In this document: piece after piece, positions 56,304-63,830 of the stretch | How the letters are laid out: each line of letters opens with the position of its first letter | Position numbering within the stretch: position 1 is the stretch's first letter | NCBI RefSeq assembly: GCF_002090115.1 | Contig: NZ_BBRK01000006.1 | Span: 310,001-374,000 of the forward strand | Origin: Demequina sp. NBRC 110054 | GTDB lineage: Bacteria; Actinomycetota; Actinomycetes; Actinomycetales; Demequinaceae | Reading direction: 5' to 3' | Length of the DNA stretch: 64,000 bases | Translations under genes and position numbers: made by a program | The notes under the pieces: generated by a model | What the model was told of the DNA's origin: nothing | Databases searched by the model: none | What the model saw: only the letters and a program-made list of their open reading frames with translations

Positions 56304-57944
56304 ATGTTGCACCATGCCCCGCTCCTCCTGACCATCGCCGCGGGACTGGTCGTCGCCTTCGTGCTGGGATTCGCCGCGCAGAAGGTCAAGCTCTCCCCCA
56401 TCGTCGGCTACCTCGCGGCCGGCATCATCATCGGCCCGTACACGCCCGGCTACACGGGCGACGTCGAGATCGCGACCCAGCTGTCCGAGATCGGCGTGAT
56501 CCTCCTGATGTTCGGCGTGGGCCTGCACTTCTCGCTCGGCGACCTGCTGAGCGTGAAGAAGGTCGCGATCCCCGGCGCGGTCGTGCAGATGACGCTCGCG
56601 ACGGCGCTCGGGACGATGCTGGGTCACTACCTGGGATGGGGCTGGGGCCCCTCGTTGCTGTTCGGGCTCGCGCTGTCCGTCGCGTCGACCGTCGTCATGC
56701 TCCGCGGACTCGAGGACCGCGGCCTGCTGGACACGCGCGCGGGCCACATCGCGATCGGCTGGCTGATCGTCGAGGACCTTGCGATGGTCGTCGCGCTCGT
56801 CGTGATCCCCGTCGTCGGCGGGGGTGACGCCTCGGGCGCGGAGCTCGCGCAGGAGCTCGCATGGACCGCACTCAAGGTCGGCGCCTTCATCGCGATCATG
56901 GTCCTGTTCGGACGACGCGCGATCCCCTGGATCCTCGCGCGCACCGCGGACACGGGGTCACGCGAGCTGTTCACGCTCGGAGTGCTCGCGCTGAGCCTCG
57001 GCGTCGCGGTCGGCGCGGCCGCGGTCTTCGAGGTCTCCTTCGCGCTCGGCGCCTTCTTCGCGGGCACGATCCTCAAGGAGTCCGAGCTCGCGCACCGCGC
57101 CGGCGAGGACTCGCAGCCGCTGCGCGACACGTTCGCGGTGCTGTTCTTCGTCTCCGTCGGCATGCTCGTGGACCCGGCGATCGTCATCGAGCGGCCGATC
57201 TCCTTCGTCGGCACGGTCCTCGCGATCGTGGTCGGCAAGGGCCTTGGCGCATACGCCCTGGTCCGGCTCATGAAGTACTCGAAGTCGATGAGCCTCGTGA
57301 TCGCGGCCGCACTCGCGCAGATCGGCGAGTTCTCGTTCATCCTCGTCACGCTCGGTGCCGAGTACGACATCCTCTCCGAGGACGCCCAGAACCTGATCCT
57401 TGCTGGCGCGATCGTGTCGATCGTCATCAACCCCGCGCTGTTCGCGTGGGCCTCGCGCTCGTATGTCGCGAAGGTCACCGACGATCAGGCGTCGGGCGAG
57501 ACCGGCCCGATCACGTACGTCGGCGAGGGCCACACGATTGTCGTCACCTACGGACGCGTCGGCAGGCGCATCGCCGCGGGGCTGTGGGCGCGAGGCCTGC
57601 CCGCCGTCGTCATCTCGGACGACGAGGACCACGTCCACGAGATCCGCGAGGCCGGACACGAGGCGATCCTCGGCAACGCCGTGCGCTCGAAGGTGCTGCG
57701 CGCCGCCGGAATCGAGCGGGCGCACACGGTGCTCGTCGGCGTCCCCGACCCGATCCAGGCCGGCGCCGTGGTCGCGAAGATCCGCCGCCTCGCGCCCGAC
57801 ACCACGGTGATCGCGCGCGGCCACCGCCAGGTCGACATCGACTACCTCATGGAGATGGGCGCGAGCCGCGTGTACGTCGGCGTCCACGAGATCTCCGACC
57901 TCATGGTCGCGGCAGCGGTAGACCCGGAGGAGCCGGGCGCCTGA
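56304..57944 (+). CDS. Kef/YbaL-type cation:proton antiporter with TrkA-N domain
   Basis: 546 aa. CPA2 exchanger domain of about twelve membrane helices (residues ~8-385) with VGYLAAGIIIGPYTPG, IGVILLMFGVGLHFSL, SVASTVVMLRGLEDRG and AQIGEFSFIL. A cytoplasmic TrkA-N/RCK domain (about 405-540) follows: TIVVTYGRVGRRIAAGLWARG and EAILGNAVRSKVL. The first Gly of the usual GYGRVG nucleotide loop is Thr-Tyr here. Probably a K+ or Na+ efflux protein gated by nucleotide. E. coli YbaL/KefB are the model relatives; the ion is not determined. Confidence 0.9.
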   Translation: MLHHAPLLLTIAAGLVVAFVLGFAAQKVKLSPIVGYLAAGIIIGPYTPGYTGDVEIATQLSEIGVILLMFGVGLHFSLGDLLSVKKVAIPGAVVQMTLATALGTMLGHYLGWGWGPSLLFGLALSVASTVVMLRGLEDRGLLDTRAGHIAIGWLIVEDLAMVVALVVIPVVGGGDASGAELAQELAWTALKVGAFIAIMVLFGRRAIPWILARTADTGSRELFTLGVLALSLGVAVGAAAVFEVSFALGAFFAGTILKESELAHRAGEDSQPLRDTFAVLFFVSVGMLVDPAIVIERPISFVGTVLAIVVGKGLGAYALVRLMKYSKSMSLVIAAALAQIGEFSFILVTLGAEYDILSEDAQNLILAGAIVSIVINPALFAWASRSYVAKVTDDQASGETGPITYVGEGHTIVVTYGRVGRRIAAGLWARGLPAVVISDDEDHVHEIREAGHEAILGNAVRSKVLRAAGIERAHTVLVGVPDPIQAGAVVAKIRRLAPDTTVIARGHRQVDIDYLMEMGASRVYVGVHEISDLMVAAAVDPEEPGA

Positions 57945-57960
57945 ATCAGCGCCCGGCTCC
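57929..57960. terminator. Bidirectional terminator hairpin between convergent genes
   Basis: GGAGCCGGGCGC (57929-57940) and GCGCCCGGCTCC (57949-57960) form a perfect 12-bp stem with loop CTGAATCA. It overlaps the antiporter stop codon and ends 12 bp from the 47-aa gene's stop. Confidence 0.75.
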
Positions 57961-57971
57961 CGCGATCCGTC

Positions 57972-58115
57972 CTAGTGGTGCTTGCGCGCCAGCAGGAACA
58001 TCGTCAGGTTGATCCGCATGAAGCGGAAGAACTGACCGAAGGGGTTGTGCCGCCGACGCAGCTCGCCCTGGGTGGGAAGCGGCGCGGCCGCGATCCTGTC
58101 GTTCGTCGTGTCCAT
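57972..58115 (-). CDS. Small basic protein (47 aa) coupled to the SQR-like gene
   Basis: ATG at 58115 with GGGAGGA 6 nt upstream, 12 bp after the oxidoreductase stop. It reads MDTTNDRIAAAPLPTQGELRR, then RHNPFGQFFRFMRINLTMFLLARKHH. The C-terminal half is an amphipathic, partly hydrophobic helix with many basic residues, suited to membrane surface binding. No family recognised. Tight coupling to a membrane-linked oxidoreductase behind a CsoR/CstR-like operator suggests an accessory subunit or membrane anchor; this is inference. Confidence 0.75.
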   Translation of the reverse strand: MDTTNDRIAAAPLPTQGELRRRHNPFGQFFRFMRINLTMFLLARKHH

Positions 58116-58127
58116 GTCGATTCCTCC

Positions 58128-59675
58128 CTACTCCGGGATCCAGGTCCAGCCCGGCTTCACCTTGGCCTTGTAGATGAACAGCGTGTGGAGCATGCGCTTC
58201 ACCCAGTGGCCCGCGAGGCCGATCTCGCCCATCGTCTCCTTGAGGTTGCGACCGGTCTCCGGGTACTTCTCCCAGTCGGGGACGACGGGGCTCATGGTCA
58301 TGGCCGCCGCGGTGCCCTTCCTGAAGCCGGTGCCGGCCGAGGCGACGCACGCGGCCGCCATCTCCGACATCGACGCGGAGTGCGTCGGCTCGGTCGCGCC
58401 CTTGGTGATCATGTCCGCGATCGTGAACGCGACGACCTTGCCCATCGTGCCCGAGGGCATGCCGGTGCGCGGCGGGCTCGGCGCCACGGGGACGCCGTCC
58501 GGGGTCGCGCGCGGCTTGGAGATCTGGTGCGGCGGCGCGAACGCGATGCCCACCGCGAACATGTTCTTGTACGTGGGGTTCTGGTAGGTGCGGGGCCAGT
58601 CCTTGGCGCTCCACTCCTCGTAGGCCTTCTTGGAGTAGTCCGCGTCGACCTTCATGAAGCCCGACGGCGCGAAGACCGTGTCGGTGATGTCGGCGCCGTC
58701 GGCCCCGTAGGCCTTCCAGTCGTTGCCCTTGAACGGCGGCAGCAGCATCGCGAAGTCGAACTCGAGGTCGTTGTGCGAGCCGTCGAGCTGGTCGTAGTGG
58801 ATGACGCCGGGCTCGACGCTCGTCACCGCCGCGCCCGTGATCGCTTTGACATCGCGCTCGCGGTACAGCGACTCGGTCCACAGCTGGCTCGTGGTGCGGT
58901 AGCCGTTCTGGTCGAACTGCATGCCGCCTACGCCGAAGTCGCCGAGCTCGTTCTCGTTGGTCAGGTAGATCAGCTCGACGTTGTCTCGCACCCCCGCCTC
59001 GCGCAGCTGGTGCTCGACATTGAACGTGTACTCGAACGCCGCGCCCTCGCACGTGCACGTGCCGTGGCCGACGCCGATGACGGCCGTCTTCTTCGCGCCG
59101 CCCTTGCACTCGGCGATGAGCTCGTCGAGCCGCGCGTGTGCCTCGGTCGCGTGGCTCGGGGTGCAGACCGACACTGTGTAGCCGTTGTCGGGGCCGAGTC
59201 CCGCGGTCGCGCCGAAGTTGAGCTTGGGGCCGGTCGCGTTGATGACGTAGTCGTAGCGGATGCGCTCGATCTCGCCCGCGCGGTGCGCGGCGGTGTGCTC
59301 GACGTCGACGGCCGCCTGGGCGAGTCCGATCTCGCCGGTCACCGCGGACTTCGCGGACGATGCGTCGGCGACGGTGCCGTACGCGGTCGCTCCGTCCGAG
59401 CCGGGCTCGACGTTCGCGTCGCCCTCGGGCCACAGGGCGACGCCCTTGGCCTGGACGAATGTGATGCCCTGCTTCTTGTAGATCGGGGCGAGCGGGAAGA
59501 CGACGTCGTCGGTCGTCATCTTGCCGACCCCGACCCAGATGTTGGACGGGATCCAGTTGTAGTTGGCGTTGGGCGAGACGACGACGACCTCGTGCTCACG
59601 CGGGAGTCGTTTACGCAGGTAGAGGGCGGCAGTGTGGCCGGATACACCGGCTCCGAGTACGACCACGCGGGCCAT
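58128..59675 (-). CDS. Sulfide:quinone oxidoreductase-like FAD-dependent oxidoreductase
   Basis: 515 aa from the ATG at 59675 (AAGGTGA upstream; an ATG at 59684 is possible). FAD fingerprint ARVVVLGAGVSGHTAALYLRK at the N-terminus, VVVSPNANYNWIPSNIWVG typical of SQR/flavocytochrome c sulfide dehydrogenases, YVINATGPKLNFG, and MKVDADYSKKAYEEW near 385. Cysteines that might carry sulfur lie in TVSVCTPSHA (about 175) and GVGHGTCTCEGAAF (about 205, inside the second nucleotide loop); a classic C-terminal redox Cys is not obvious. Probably oxidises sulfide to sulfane sulfur with quinone. A CsoR/CstR-type operator covers its promoter, as in persulfide-regulated sulfur oxidation operons. Confidence 0.85.
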   Translation of the reverse strand: MARVVVLGAGVSGHTAALYLRKRLPREHEVVVVSPNANYNWIPSNIWVGVGKMTTDDVVFPLAPIYKKQGITFVQAKGVALWPEGDANVEPGSDGATAYGTVADASSAKSAVTGEIGLAQAAVDVEHTAAHRAGEIERIRYDYVINATGPKLNFGATAGLGPDNGYTVSVCTPSHATEAHARLDELIAECKGGAKKTAVIGVGHGTCTCEGAAFEYTFNVEHQLREAGVRDNVELIYLTNENELGDFGVGGMQFDQNGYRTTSQLWTESLYRERDVKAITGAAVTSVEPGVIHYDQLDGSHNDLEFDFAMLLPPFKGNDWKAYGADGADITDTVFAPSGFMKVDADYSKKAYEEWSAKDWPRTYQNPTYKNMFAVGIAFAPPHQISKPRATPDGVPVAPSPPRTGMPSGTMGKVVAFTIADMITKGATEPTHSASMSEMAAACVASAGTGFRKGTAAAMTMSPVVPDWEKYPETGRNLKETMGEIGLAGHWVKRMLHTLFIYKAKVKPGWTWIPE

Positions 59676-59728
59676 GGGGATCACCTTCTTCTTGAGGAGG
59701 ACCGCGCCATTGCGGCTCCGAAGAAACT

Positions 59729-59744
59729 ATACCCCCTGGGGCAT
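59729..59744 (-). promoter_or_regulatory. CsoR/CstR-like operator before the SQR-like gene
   Basis: ATACCCCCTGGGGCAT, nearly the same as ATACCCCCATGGGTAT at 51129. On the minus strand it overlaps TATAGT (59726-59731), a good -10 box, about 50 bp before the start codon. Confidence 0.7.
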
Positions 59745-59794
59745 TGGTCCTAGGACTAAGGTCCCGAGTGGTGTGGCGCTGGTCCAGAGGCGGC

Positions 59795-59813
59795 GCCGAC
59801 GTTCCGCGTCGGC
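59795..59813. terminator. Hairpin downstream of the holin-like gene
   Basis: GCCGACG-TTCCG-CGTCGGC, a 7-bp stem about 25 bp after the holin-like gene's stop on the minus strand. No T-tract; possible terminator. Confidence 0.45.
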
Positions 59814-59838
59814 CCGGGACCCGGGCGCCCTTCGGGTC

Positions 59839-60231
59839 CTAGTCCTTGCGGTTCTCGACCGCCTCCTTCAGCAGGAACATGGGGAGGACCCAGGTGGCGA
59901 TCGCGGTGACCAGCCAGACGATGACGATCGCGGCGAGCCAGGTGGCGATGCCTCCGTTGATGTGGAAGTCGTCGACGAGGATGTTGGTGAGCAGGAGCGC
60001 CACCCACGTGGACACGAGGCCCACGCCACCCGTGAGGGCCGACGCGTACTTGTGCGTCATCTTGAAGATGAACGGGCCCAGGATCATCTGGAACACCGCG
60101 AACAGCACGGTGGCCAGCAGCAGCGCCGCGATGGGCAGCTGGAAGTCGTCCCCCAGGATCAGGGACGTCACGAACAGACCGATCGCCGCGGAACCGAGGT
60201 AGATGACCCCGTTCAAGATGAATCGCACCAT
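59839..60231 (-). CDS. Holin-like (phage holin family 4-type) small membrane protein
   Basis: 130 aa from the ATG at 60231; a TTG at 60261 and an ATG at 60252 are alternatives. TAGTGT lies 7 nt before 60231, consistent with a leaderless start. Four membrane helices: FILNGVIYLGSAAIGLFVTSLIL, LPIAALLLATVLFAVFQMIL, LVSTWVALLLTNIL and IATWLAAIVIVWLVTAIATWVLPMFL, the pattern of the chromosomal phage_holin_4_2-like family. No phage genes surround it. Function unknown. Confidence 0.8.
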   Translation of the reverse strand: MVRFILNGVIYLGSAAIGLFVTSLILGDDFQLPIAALLLATVLFAVFQMILGPFIFKMTHKYASALTGGVGLVSTWVALLLTNILVDDFHINGGIATWLAAIVIVWLVTAIATWVLPMFLLKEAVENRKD

Positions 60232-60321
60232 GATTCGGACACTACCGCGCATGGGTGACAAATGCGCGTCGAACGGATGTCGTTCTCGTGCATTCCTGCT
60301 GGCAGGACGGTGTTCGAGGGT

Positions 60322-60334
60322 CCAGGGACGATGC
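60322..60334 (-). repeat. Dispersed GCATCGTCC motif, copy between the AhpD-like and holin-like genes
   Basis: CCAGGGACGATGC, reverse orientation, 30 bp beyond the AhpD-like stop. Confidence 0.8.
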
Positions 60335-60364
60335 TGGGGCCGGCTTCACTGGCCGCCGCGTCGC

Positions 60365-60781
60365 CTACTCGGCGCCGCGGGTCACGCGGTTCCAGGCGTT
60401 CGTCACCGCGACCACCTCGATGATGAGCCCGACCGCCTTCGCCGAGAGGTGCTGCCGCAGCTCCTTGCGCGCCTCGATCTCGAGCCCGCGCGGATAGTCC
60501 GTGAGGACCTCCGCGAAGCGCAGCGCCGCGGCCTGGGCGGGAGTCACGAGGTCCTCGCGCATCAGCTTGACCGGCCTCGCGAGCGCCGCGATCAGGTCGG
60601 GCCGGGCGCCGAGGTCCGCAAGCTCCTCCGAGTGCATCCGCACCGAGTACGAGTCTCCGTTGATGTGGCTGCACCGCAGGCGGAGCATCGCCTTGAGCCC
60701 GGGCTTGAGCCCGCCGCCCGCGTCGCCGTCGGATCCCTCCATCATGCGCAGGAACTCGGGCCGCAGCGTCACATCGCTCAC
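60365..60781 (-). CDS. Carboxymuconolactone decarboxylase/AhpD-like protein lacking the CxxC
   Basis: 138 aa from a GTG at 60781; TACGGT 6 nt upstream suggests a leaderless start, and longer starts are unsupported. The fold pattern is AhpD/CMD: RPEFLRMMEG, LKAMLRLRCSHINGDSYSVRMHSEELADLG, LVTPAQAAALRFAEVL and AVGLIIEVVAVTNAWNRV. Family members with peroxidase or disulfide reductase activity read NGCxYCxxxH at the third block; here it is NGDSYSVRMH, so both redox cysteines are gone while His stays. It is unlikely to act as a peroxidase. Confidence 0.8.
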   Translation of the reverse strand: MSDVTLRPEFLRMMEGSDGDAGGGLKPGLKAMLRLRCSHINGDSYSVRMHSEELADLGARPDLIAALARPVKLMREDLVTPAQAAALRFAEVLTDYPRGLEIEARKELRQHLSAKAVGLIIEVVAVTNAWNRVTRGAE

Positions 60782-60787
60782 GCGCAC

Positions 60788-60793
60788 ACCGTA
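60788..60793 (-). promoter_or_regulatory. Probable -10 box (TACGGT) of the AhpD-like gene, leaderless type
   Basis: TACGGT on the minus strand ends 6 nt before the GTG at 60781. Confidence 0.45.
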
Positions 60794-60862
60794 CCAATGC
60801 GAGTCTGAGAACGGGCAAACCCTGTGAGGACCGGGCGAACCCGACAACCGTGACGCGAGGGG

Positions 60863-60972
60863 CGCATCGTCCCTGTCGCCTCCGTGGCCGTACGGGCGTC
60901 GCGCCCTCTCCCCTGCCCGGCCGCACCCGCATCGTCCCTGTCCCGTGCCCGGCCGCACCCGCATCGTCCCCG
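60863..60972 (+). repeat. Three GCATCGTCC motifs upstream of valS, two inside a tandem duplication
   Basis: CGCATCGTCCCTG at 60863 and 60928 and CGCATCGTCCCCG at 60960. The last two lie in a 32-bp direct repeat whose shared 25-bp unit begins TGCCCGGCCGCACC (60914 and 60946). They end about 35 bp before the valS start. Confidence 0.85.
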
Positions 60973-61007
60973 CAACCGTGCGCACGGTGCCGCCACCGTC
61001 TGAAAGA

Positions 61008-63767
61008 ATGTCCCCCATGACGTCGCGCATCCCTGACAAGGCCACCGTCGACGGGCTCGAGGACCGCTGGAACTCCGCATGGGAGTCCGCGGGAACGTAC
61101 CGTTTCGACGCCTCGAAGTCCCGCGAGGAGATCTACTCGATCGACACCCCGCCGCCCACGGTGTCGGGCTCGCTCCACGTGGGTCACGTCTTCAGCTACA
61201 CGCACACCGACACCGTCGCGCGCTTCCAGCGCATGAGCGGCAAGGAGGTGTTCTACCCGATGGGCTGGGACGACAACGGTCTTCCCACCGAGCGTCGCGT
61301 GCAGAACTACTACGGCGTGCGCTGCGACCCGTCGCTTCCGTACCAGGAGGGCTTCGAGCCCCCGCACGTCGGCGGCGAGGGCAAGTCCATCAAGGCCGCG
61401 GACCAGGTGCCGATCTCGCGCAAGAACTTCGTCGAGCTGTGTGAGCGCCTCACCGAGGAGGACGAGAAGCAGTTCGAGGCGCTGTGGCGTCACCTCGGCC
61501 TGTCCGTCGACTGGTCGCGCACCTACCAGACCATCTCCCCGTCCTCGATCGCGGTCGCGCAGCAGGCGTTCCTGCGCTCGCTCGCGCGCGGTGAGGCCTA
61601 CCAGTCCGAGGCCCCGACCCTGTGGGACGTCACGTTCCGCACCGCGGTCGCGCAGGCCGAGCTCGAGGACCGCGAGCGTCCCGGCGCGTACCACCGCCTG
61701 GCTTTCGAGCCCGCGGCGGACCTCGAGGAGGCCACCGGCTCGTACAGCGCGGTCTACATCGAGACGACGCGCCCCGAGCTGCTCCCCGCGTGTGTCGCCC
61801 TGGTCGCGCACCCGGACGACGAGCGCTACCAGCCGCTGTTCGGCAAGCACGTCCGCACCCCGCTGTTCGGCGTCGAGGTGCCGGTCGTGCCGCATCGTCT
61901 CGCGCAGCCCGACAAGGGCTCCGGCATCGCGATGATCTGCACCTTCGGTGACGTCACCGACGTCGTGTGGTGGCGCGAGCTCCAGCTGCCCACCCGCGCG
62001 TGCATCGGCTGGGACGGCCGTTTCCTCGCCGAGGCGCCCGCTGCGATCGACACCCCCGAGGGCGTCGCCGCGTACGCCGAGCTCGCCGGCAAGACCGTGT
62101 TCTCCGCCCAGAAGCGCATCGTCGAGATGCTCGCCGAGGCCGGGATCATGGAGGGCGAGCCCAAGCCCATCACGCACCCCGTGAAGTTCTTCGAGAAGGG
62201 CGACAAGCCGCTCGAGATCGTCACCTCGCGCCAGTGGTACATCGCCAACGGCGGCAAGGACGAGGCGCTGCGCGCCGAGCTCGTGGCCCGCGGCGAGGAG
62301 CTCGACTTCGTGCCCTCGCACATGGGCAAGCGCTACGAGAACTGGGTCAACGGCCTCACCGGCGACTGGCTGATCTCGCGTCAGCGCTTCTTCGGCGTGC
62401 CGATCCCCGTCTGGTACAAGCTCGACTCCGAGGGCAACCCCGTGTGGGACGAGCCCGTGGTGCCGACCGAGGACATGCTCCCCGTCGACCCGTCCGCCGA
62501 GCCCGCGCCCGGCTTCGACGAGTCGCAGCGCGGCGTCGCCGGCGGCTTCATCGGCGAGAAGGACGTCATGGACACGTGGGCGACGTCGTCGCTCACGCCG
62601 CAGATCGTCGGCGGCTGGCGCGACAACCCCGAGCTGTTCGCGAAGGTCTTCCCCATGGATCTGCGCCCCCAGGGCCAGGACATCATCCGCACGTGGCTGT
62701 TCTCGACCGTCGTGCGCGCGCACCTCGAGGACGGCGTGCTCCCGTGGAAGCACGCGGCCATCTCGGGCTGGATCCTCGACCCCGACCGCAAGAAGATGTC
62801 GAAGTCCAAGGGCAATGTCGTCACGCCGATGGGCCTGCTCGAGCAGCACGGCTCGGACGCGGTGCGATACTGGGCGGCCTCCGCACGCCTGGGCACCGAC
62901 GCGGCGTTCGACGAGGGCCAGATGAAGATCGGCCGTCGCCTCGCGATGAAGATCCTCAACGCCTCGAAGTTCGTCCTCGGCGCGACCGGCATCGCGACCG
63001 CCGCCAACGCGTCGCTCGAGGACGGCGTCGCGGTCTCGAACGACGTGATGGCGCTGCCCGTCACTGAGCCGCTCGACAAGGCGATGCTCGCCGCGCTGGC
63101 GTCCGTCGTCGACCAGGCGACCACCGCGTACGAGAAGTACGACCACACGAAGGCTCTCGAGGTCGCAGAGACGCTCTTCTGGACGTTCTGCGACGACTAC
63201 CTCGAGCTCGTCAAGATGCGTGCGTACGACGGCGCGGCGCCGGGCGAGGCGATCGACGCCTCGGCGGGCTGCTCGCCCGAGGCGGGTTCCGCTCGGGCGG
63301 CGCTCACCCTCGCGCTCGAGACGTTCCTGCGCCTGTTCGCGCCGGTGCTGCCGTTCGCGACCGAGGAGGTGTGGTCGTGGTTCCGCGAGGGCTCGGTGCA
63401 CCACGCCGCGTGGCCGGTCGCCGCTCCCCTGTCGGCCGCCGCTGGCGCTTCCGCGGATGCGGGCGTCCTGCCTGCCGCTGGTGCCGCGCTGTCCGCGCTG
63501 CGCAAGGTGAAGTCCGAGGCGAAGGTCGCGCAGCGCACCGAGATCGTGTCGGTCGACGTGCTCGTGCCCGAGGCGCAGGTCGCCGCGGTGCGTGCGGCGA
63601 AGGCCGACCTGATGTCGGCGGGCAAGGTCCGCGCGATGCAGATCGTCGACTCGGTGGCCGCGCTCGAGCCCGGCGTGGACGGCGAGGCGCCCGAGGACGG
63701 CGCGACCGACGAGATCGCCGACACCACGGTGGTCCGCACGGAGAACGCGGTCCTGGCGGAGTCCTGA
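61008..63767 (+). CDS. valS: Valyl-tRNA synthetase
   Basis: 919 aa from the ATG at 61008; the ATG at 61017 is equally possible and the 60945 start runs into the repeats. Charges tRNA-Val. Class I motifs: PPPTVSGSLHVGHVFSYTHTD (HIGH form HVGH), the editing-domain stretch YIETTRPELLPACVALVAH, WATSSLTPQI, and KKMSKSKGN. The anticodon-binding domain and a short C-terminal tail follow; the long coiled coil of bacterial-type ValS is not evident. The form with HVGH and ETTRPE...ACVALVAH is the actinobacterial, IleRS-like lineage. Length is complete. Confidence 0.96.
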   Translation: MSPMTSRIPDKATVDGLEDRWNSAWESAGTYRFDASKSREEIYSIDTPPPTVSGSLHVGHVFSYTHTDTVARFQRMSGKEVFYPMGWDDNGLPTERRVQNYYGVRCDPSLPYQEGFEPPHVGGEGKSIKAADQVPISRKNFVELCERLTEEDEKQFEALWRHLGLSVDWSRTYQTISPSSIAVAQQAFLRSLARGEAYQSEAPTLWDVTFRTAVAQAELEDRERPGAYHRLAFEPAADLEEATGSYSAVYIETTRPELLPACVALVAHPDDERYQPLFGKHVRTPLFGVEVPVVPHRLAQPDKGSGIAMICTFGDVTDVVWWRELQLPTRACIGWDGRFLAEAPAAIDTPEGVAAYAELAGKTVFSAQKRIVEMLAEAGIMEGEPKPITHPVKFFEKGDKPLEIVTSRQWYIANGGKDEALRAELVARGEELDFVPSHMGKRYENWVNGLTGDWLISRQRFFGVPIPVWYKLDSEGNPVWDEPVVPTEDMLPVDPSAEPAPGFDESQRGVAGGFIGEKDVMDTWATSSLTPQIVGGWRDNPELFAKVFPMDLRPQGQDIIRTWLFSTVVRAHLEDGVLPWKHAAISGWILDPDRKKMSKSKGNVVTPMGLLEQHGSDAVRYWAASARLGTDAAFDEGQMKIGRRLAMKILNASKFVLGATGIATAANASLEDGVAVSNDVMALPVTEPLDKAMLAALASVVDQATTAYEKYDHTKALEVAETLFWTFCDDYLELVKMRAYDGAAPGEAIDASAGCSPEAGSARAALTLALETFLRLFAPVLPFATEEVWSWFREGSVHHAAWPVAAPLSAAAGASADAGVLPAAGAALSALRKVKSEAKVAQRTEIVSVDVLVPEAQVAAVRAAKADLMSAGKVRAMQIVDSVAALEPGVDGEAPEDGATDEIADTTVVRTENAVLAES

Positions 63768-63804
63768 CCCGCTGATCATCGGCAAGCCGCTCGGCTTGCG
63801 AGGT

Positions 63805-63830
63805 GGCCCGGCGCGCATGCGCGCCGGGCC
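63805..63830. terminator. Perfect palindrome downstream of valS, probable terminator
   Basis: A 26-bp self-complementary sequence (GGCCCGGCGCGCA and its complement) 38 bp after the valS stop, followed by CTTTCTC. Confidence 0.7.

Noticed and set aside
59839..60231. Prophage remnant suggested by the holin-like gene
   Set aside because: No other phage gene, integrase or att site nearby; the holin-like family is common as a stand-alone chromosomal gene.
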